Assembly: GCA_937884915.1 (NCBI GenBank)
Contig: CALAAN010000032.1
Coordinates: 1-8,090 of the forward strand
Source of the DNA: an uncultured Oscillibacter sp.
Lineage (GTDB): Bacteria > Bacillota > Clostridia > Oscillospirales > Oscillospiraceae
Reading direction: 5' to 3'
DNA: 8,090 nucleotides
The notes below the pieces were generated by a model. That model did no database searches. It saw only the letters and a program-made list of their open reading frames with translations, and was not told where the DNA came from. The position numbers and the translations under genes were made by a program. Positions 5,972 through 8,090 of the stretch are shown piece by piece. How positions within the stretch are numbered: the stretch's first letter is position 1; each line of letters opens with the position of its first letter.

Positions 5972-6433
5972 ATGGAGATCAGAGAAATTACAACTCCCGA
6001 CGAAAAGCAGCGTATCACGCGCTTTATTTTAGAATCGCTGCCCGACTGGTTCGGCATTCCTGAGGCGCGGGAGGAGTACATCGAAAAAAGCGCGGCGCAG
6101 CCGTTTTTCGTCGCGTTCGACGGCGAAAACGCCGTCGGCTTCCTTGACCTTGCCGAAACGGGGAAGGACACGGCGGAGCTCTGCGTCATGGGCGTTTTGA
6201 AAGAGTACCACCGCCGCGGCGTCGGCAAGGCGCTCTTTGCCGCGGCGAAGCAGCGGGCGAAAGAGCTCGGCTACTTGTTCTTGCAGGTCAAGACCGTGCA
6301 GATGGGGAAGTACCCCGAGTACGACGCGACAAACCGCTTCTACCTTGCCCTCGGCTTTGGCGAGTTCGAGGTCTTCCCGACGCTCTGGGACGAGTGGAAC
6401 CCGTGTCAAATCTATGTGATGAGCCTGAAATAA
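5972..6433 (+). CDS. GNAT-family N-acetyltransferase
   Basis: This 153-residue cytoplasmic protein has a single Gcn5-related acetyltransferase domain, which moves an acetyl group from acetyl-CoA to an amine of unknown identity. GAAGGAG (5961-5967) lies just before ATG 5972; the longer frame from 5699 runs through the permease and terminator and is rejected. The strands FFVAFDGENAVGFLDL (45-60) and TAELCVMGVL (67-76) lead into the acetyl-CoA pyrophosphate loop YHRRGVGKAL (79-88), where His80 stands in for the usual Gln/Arg of Q/R-x-x-G-x-G. Toward the C-terminus, a Tyr-containing helix (NRFYLALGFGEFE) and the final strand CQIYVMSLK complete the fold. The N-terminal LPDWFGIPEAREEYI resembles uncharacterised clostridial GNAT proteins. 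No good promoter is seen in the 33 bases after the preceding terminator. The substrate cannot be inferred. Confidence 0.9.
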   Translation: MEIREITTPDEKQRITRFILESLPDWFGIPEAREEYIEKSAAQPFFVAFDGENAVGFLDLAETGKDTAELCVMGVLKEYHRRGVGKALFAAAKQRAKELGYLFLQVKTVQMGKYPEYDATNRFYLALGFGEFEVFPTLWDEWNPCQIYVMSLK

Positions 6434-6453
6434 GAAAATGTTGGAACATTTTC
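6434..6453 (+). repeat. 20-base interrupted palindrome between the GNAT and VanW genes
   Basis: GAAAATGTT (6434-6442), GG, AACATTTTC (6445-6453) form a perfect inverted repeat beginning at the base after the GNAT stop. As RNA it folds into 8 pairs with a TGGA loop. It is AT-rich and lacks a following T-run, so it is a poor terminator. It may be an operator or an mRNA stabilising or processing element; no convincing promoter lies next to it. Confidence 0.45.
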
Positions 6454-6500
6454 CCACCGTTTTGCGTCTATCAAAGCAGAAAAACAGGGGAGGGAAGCGT

Positions 6501-7322
6501 ATGACCGACCGCGAACCGAAAAAGCGCTCTGATCTGCGGCTGAAACTCGGCAGCGCGTATTTCAGCACGCAGCGCAAGCTCAGATGGCTTTTGCTGCGGG
6601 AGCATTTTGCGCGCGAGCGCAGCGGGGAAGACTTAGCGTATCAGGCGTTTTCCCACCATACGCCGCTCATGCGCAAGCTCAAGGACGTCGACATGCAGCT
6701 CCAGCGCAACAAGGTGACGAATCTCCGCCTCGCCTGCGCGCAGCTCGACGGGCTTTTGCTGCGCCCCGGCGAGACGATGAGCTACTGGTACCTCATCGGA
6801 AAGCCGACGGCGGGGAAGGGGTACCTGCCCGGCATGATCCTGCGCAACGGCGGATATCTGGCTGCGACGGGCGGCGGGCTCTGCCAGCTCTCGAACCTCA
6901 TCTACTGGATGACGCTGCACACGCCGCTCACGGTCGTCGAGCGTCACCGCCACGGCTACGACGTCTTTCCCGACGCGAACCGCACGCAGCCCTTCGGCAG
7001 CGGTGCGACCTGCTTTTACCCCTATCTTGACCTGATGATCCGCAACGACACGCAGAACACCTATCAGCTGCGCGTCCGCGTCGGCGAAACAGACCTTGAG
7101 GGCGAATGGCGCGTGAGCGCCGAGCCGGCGGAGCGCTATGCAGTCGTCGAGCGCAACCACGAGATGTGCGCGCAGTACTGGGGCGGTTACATCCGCCACA
7201 ACGAGCTCTACCGGCAGACGTTTGATTTACGAGGCAACCTGCTTGCGGAAACGCCCGTCGCTGTGAACGACGCGGTGGTGATGTATTCGCCGTATCTGGA
7301 AGAAAGCAAAAAGGAAGGCTGA
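6501..7322 (+). CDS. VanW-family protein
   Basis: This 273-residue protein is of the VanW family, named from a gene in vanB-type vancomycin resistance clusters; its biochemical role is not established. ATG 6501 follows GGGGAGG (6487-6493) by 7 bases; an earlier in-frame ATG at 6438 falls in the palindrome and has no ribosome binding site. The N-terminal ~65 residues are basic with no signal peptide or membrane segment. The VanW core follows: NLRLACAQLDGLLLRPGETMS (74-94 region), GKPTAGKGYLPG (100-111), GGGLCQLSN (124-132), HTPLTVVERHRHGYDVFP (140-157) and RTQPFGSGATCFYPY. Cys128 and His151 are notable conserved polar residues. It is near the size of the short single-domain form, without the peptidoglycan-binding extension seen in long members. 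No vanHAX-type gene is nearby, so a glycopeptide resistance role is not supported. The stop sits in the loop of a terminator hairpin. Confidence 0.9.
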   Translation: MTDREPKKRSDLRLKLGSAYFSTQRKLRWLLLREHFARERSGEDLAYQAFSHHTPLMRKLKDVDMQLQRNKVTNLRLACAQLDGLLLRPGETMSYWYLIGKPTAGKGYLPGMILRNGGYLAATGGGLCQLSNLIYWMTLHTPLTVVERHRHGYDVFPDANRTQPFGSGATCFYPYLDLMIRNDTQNTYQLRVRVGETDLEGEWRVSAEPAERYAVVERNHEMCAQYWGGYIRHNELYRQTFDLRGNLLAETPVAVNDAVVMYSPYLEESKKEG

Positions 7323-7335
7323 AAGCCTTCCTTTT
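7309..7335. terminator. Bidirectional terminator shared by the VanW gene and trmB
   Basis: Bases 7309-7320 pair perfectly with 7324-7335 (12 pairs, core GGAAGGCT / AGCCTTCC) around a GAA loop. Reading right, the stem ends in TTTT; reading left, the complementary A-tract gives TTTT as well. The VanW stop codon (7320-7322) lies at the loop, and the trmB stop (7339-7341) is only 3 bases beyond the stem. One element therefore ends both convergent genes. Confidence 0.88.
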
Positions 7336-7338
7336 ACC

Positions 7339-8031
7339 TTATTCAGCCGTTTCGTCCGCCTCTTCGGGCGTATCCTCTACCTCGGGCTCTTCCCACGGCT
7401 GCATCGTGGCGACGCAGCGGTTGATATTCTTGCCCTCGGCGTAGAACTTGGCCTCGTAGTCGGTCATCACGCCGCGCTGTCCGTTCGCGTGCAGGTCGCG
7501 CGTGACCTCGGAGAGGGTGAAGCCGAATTGCGGAATTTCTTCGATCGACCACTCAAACAGCGGATCGTTGTCGGTCTTGAAATGAATTTGGCCGTTGTCT
7601 TTGAGCACCTTGCGGTAGAGCTTTAAGAAGTTGCCGTGCGTCAAGCGGCGCTTGGCCTGCCGCTTGGGCGGCCACGGGTCGCAGAAGTTGACATAGATGC
7701 GGTCGACCTCGCCTGCATCGAAGATCTCGGGCAGCTGGTTGGCGTCGATGTCGATGAAGAAGACATTGTGCAGCTCTGCCTTCGCCGCGCGCTCCATCGC
7801 GACGACCATCGCGTCGGGGACTTTTTCGACCGCGATGAGCAGCACATCGGGCTCGGCCGCCGCGGTCTCGGCGGTGAAGCGGCCCTTGCCGCAGCCGAGC
7901 TCCACGCGGATCTCCTTCGCCTCGGGCATCAGCTCGCGCCAGTGGCCCTTGCGCTCATAGGGGTCCTTGATCTGATACGCCCCGCACCGCTCCATGCGGG
8001 GAAGCAGGTTTTTCTTTTTGCGCATTCGCAT
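7339..8031 (-). CDS. trmB: tRNA (guanine-N7-)-methyltransferase TrmB
   Basis: This 230-residue protein transfers a methyl group from S-adenosylmethionine to N7 of a guanine in the tRNA variable loop (G46 in most tRNAs). Motifs are complete: the SAM-binding loop ELGCGKGRF (44-52), acidic Glu69 after LLIAVEK, the catalytic/tRNA signature NFCDPWPPKRQAKRRLTH (115-132), FKTDN (151-155) and the C-terminal TDYEAKF (190-196). The first residues MRMRKKKN are basic. The start at 8031 is chosen over the ATG at 8023-8025 because GAGG (8040-8043, reverse strand) is 8 bases from it. The final ~15 residues form an acidic tail (EEPEVEDTPEEADETAE) beyond the usual domain end. The length fits the family. It is a housekeeping gene transcribed toward the VanW gene and unrelated to the importer. 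Confidence 0.97.
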   Translation of the reverse strand: MRMRKKKNLLPRMERCGAYQIKDPYERKGHWRELMPEAKEIRVELGCGKGRFTAETAAAEPDVLLIAVEKVPDAMVVAMERAAKAELHNVFFIDIDANQLPEIFDAGEVDRIYVNFCDPWPPKRQAKRRLTHGNFLKLYRKVLKDNGQIHFKTDNDPLFEWSIEEIPQFGFTLSEVTRDLHANGQRGVMTDYEAKFYAEGKNINRCVATMQPWEEPEVEDTPEEADETAE

Positions 8032-8090
8032 AGAATGAACCTCGTTTTCCTATAATTAAAACTATCATATCGAAAATTGGCGCAAGAGAC
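8032..8090 (-). promoter_or_regulatory. trmB upstream region with ribosome binding site and possible -10
   Basis: On the reverse strand this AT-rich stretch carries GAGG (8040-8043) as the trmB ribosome binding site and TATGAT (8064-8069) as a possible -10. The matching -35 would fall at or beyond the window edge, so the promoter cannot be confirmed. TATAGG nearer the gene is a weaker alternative. Confidence 0.3.

Noticed and set aside
6501..7322. Glycopeptide resistance locus suggested by the VanW-family gene
   Set aside because: No VanH, VanA/B ligase, VanX, VanY or VanRS-like gene is in the window, and VanW-family proteins are common in Clostridia without resistance.

Overview
The window looks like a piece of chromosome from a high-GC member of the Clostridia, probably near the Oscillospiraceae. 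This is inferred from GC-rich coding sequence, AT-rich intergenic gaps, strong GGAGG-type ribosome binding sites, a typical clostridial lipoprotein signal sequence, and the style of the TrmB and VanW-family proteins. No mobile element, CRISPR array, tRNA or rRNA gene is visible. The gene content is ordinary, and I found no convincing undescribed system. The most interesting signals are compact regulatory structures between the genes.

Layout: (1) 1-495 is the 3' end of a membrane permease of the PfoR / PTS EIIC_2 family, cut by the window edge. (2) 496-688 holds a strong intrinsic terminator, a near-consensus promoter whose -35 lies inside that terminator hairpin, and a hairpin at the predicted 5' end of the next transcript. 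(3) 689-5891 is a four-gene BMP-type nucleoside ABC importer: a surface lipoprotein, a double-domain ATPase and two permeases, in the order of Bacillus subtilis nupNOPQ. The lipoprotein gene is followed by a UUCG-capped terminator and then a second promoter. The last three genes are joined by 4-base ATGA overlaps. (4) A 34-base perfect palindrome (5905-5938) ends this block. (5) 5972-7322 holds a GNAT acetyltransferase and a short VanW-family protein, both on the + strand. (6) 7339-8031 on the - strand is trmB, encoding tRNA (guanine-N7) methyltransferase; it converges on the VanW gene and shares a bidirectional terminator with it.

How the genes work together: the lipoprotein would capture a nucleoside, or a related ligand, outside the cell and pass it to the permease pair, which the ATPase drives. 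A terminator plus a new promoter between the lipoprotein and the ATPase would let the binding protein be made in excess over the transporter. The acetyltransferase, VanW protein and TrmB have no evident functional tie to the importer.
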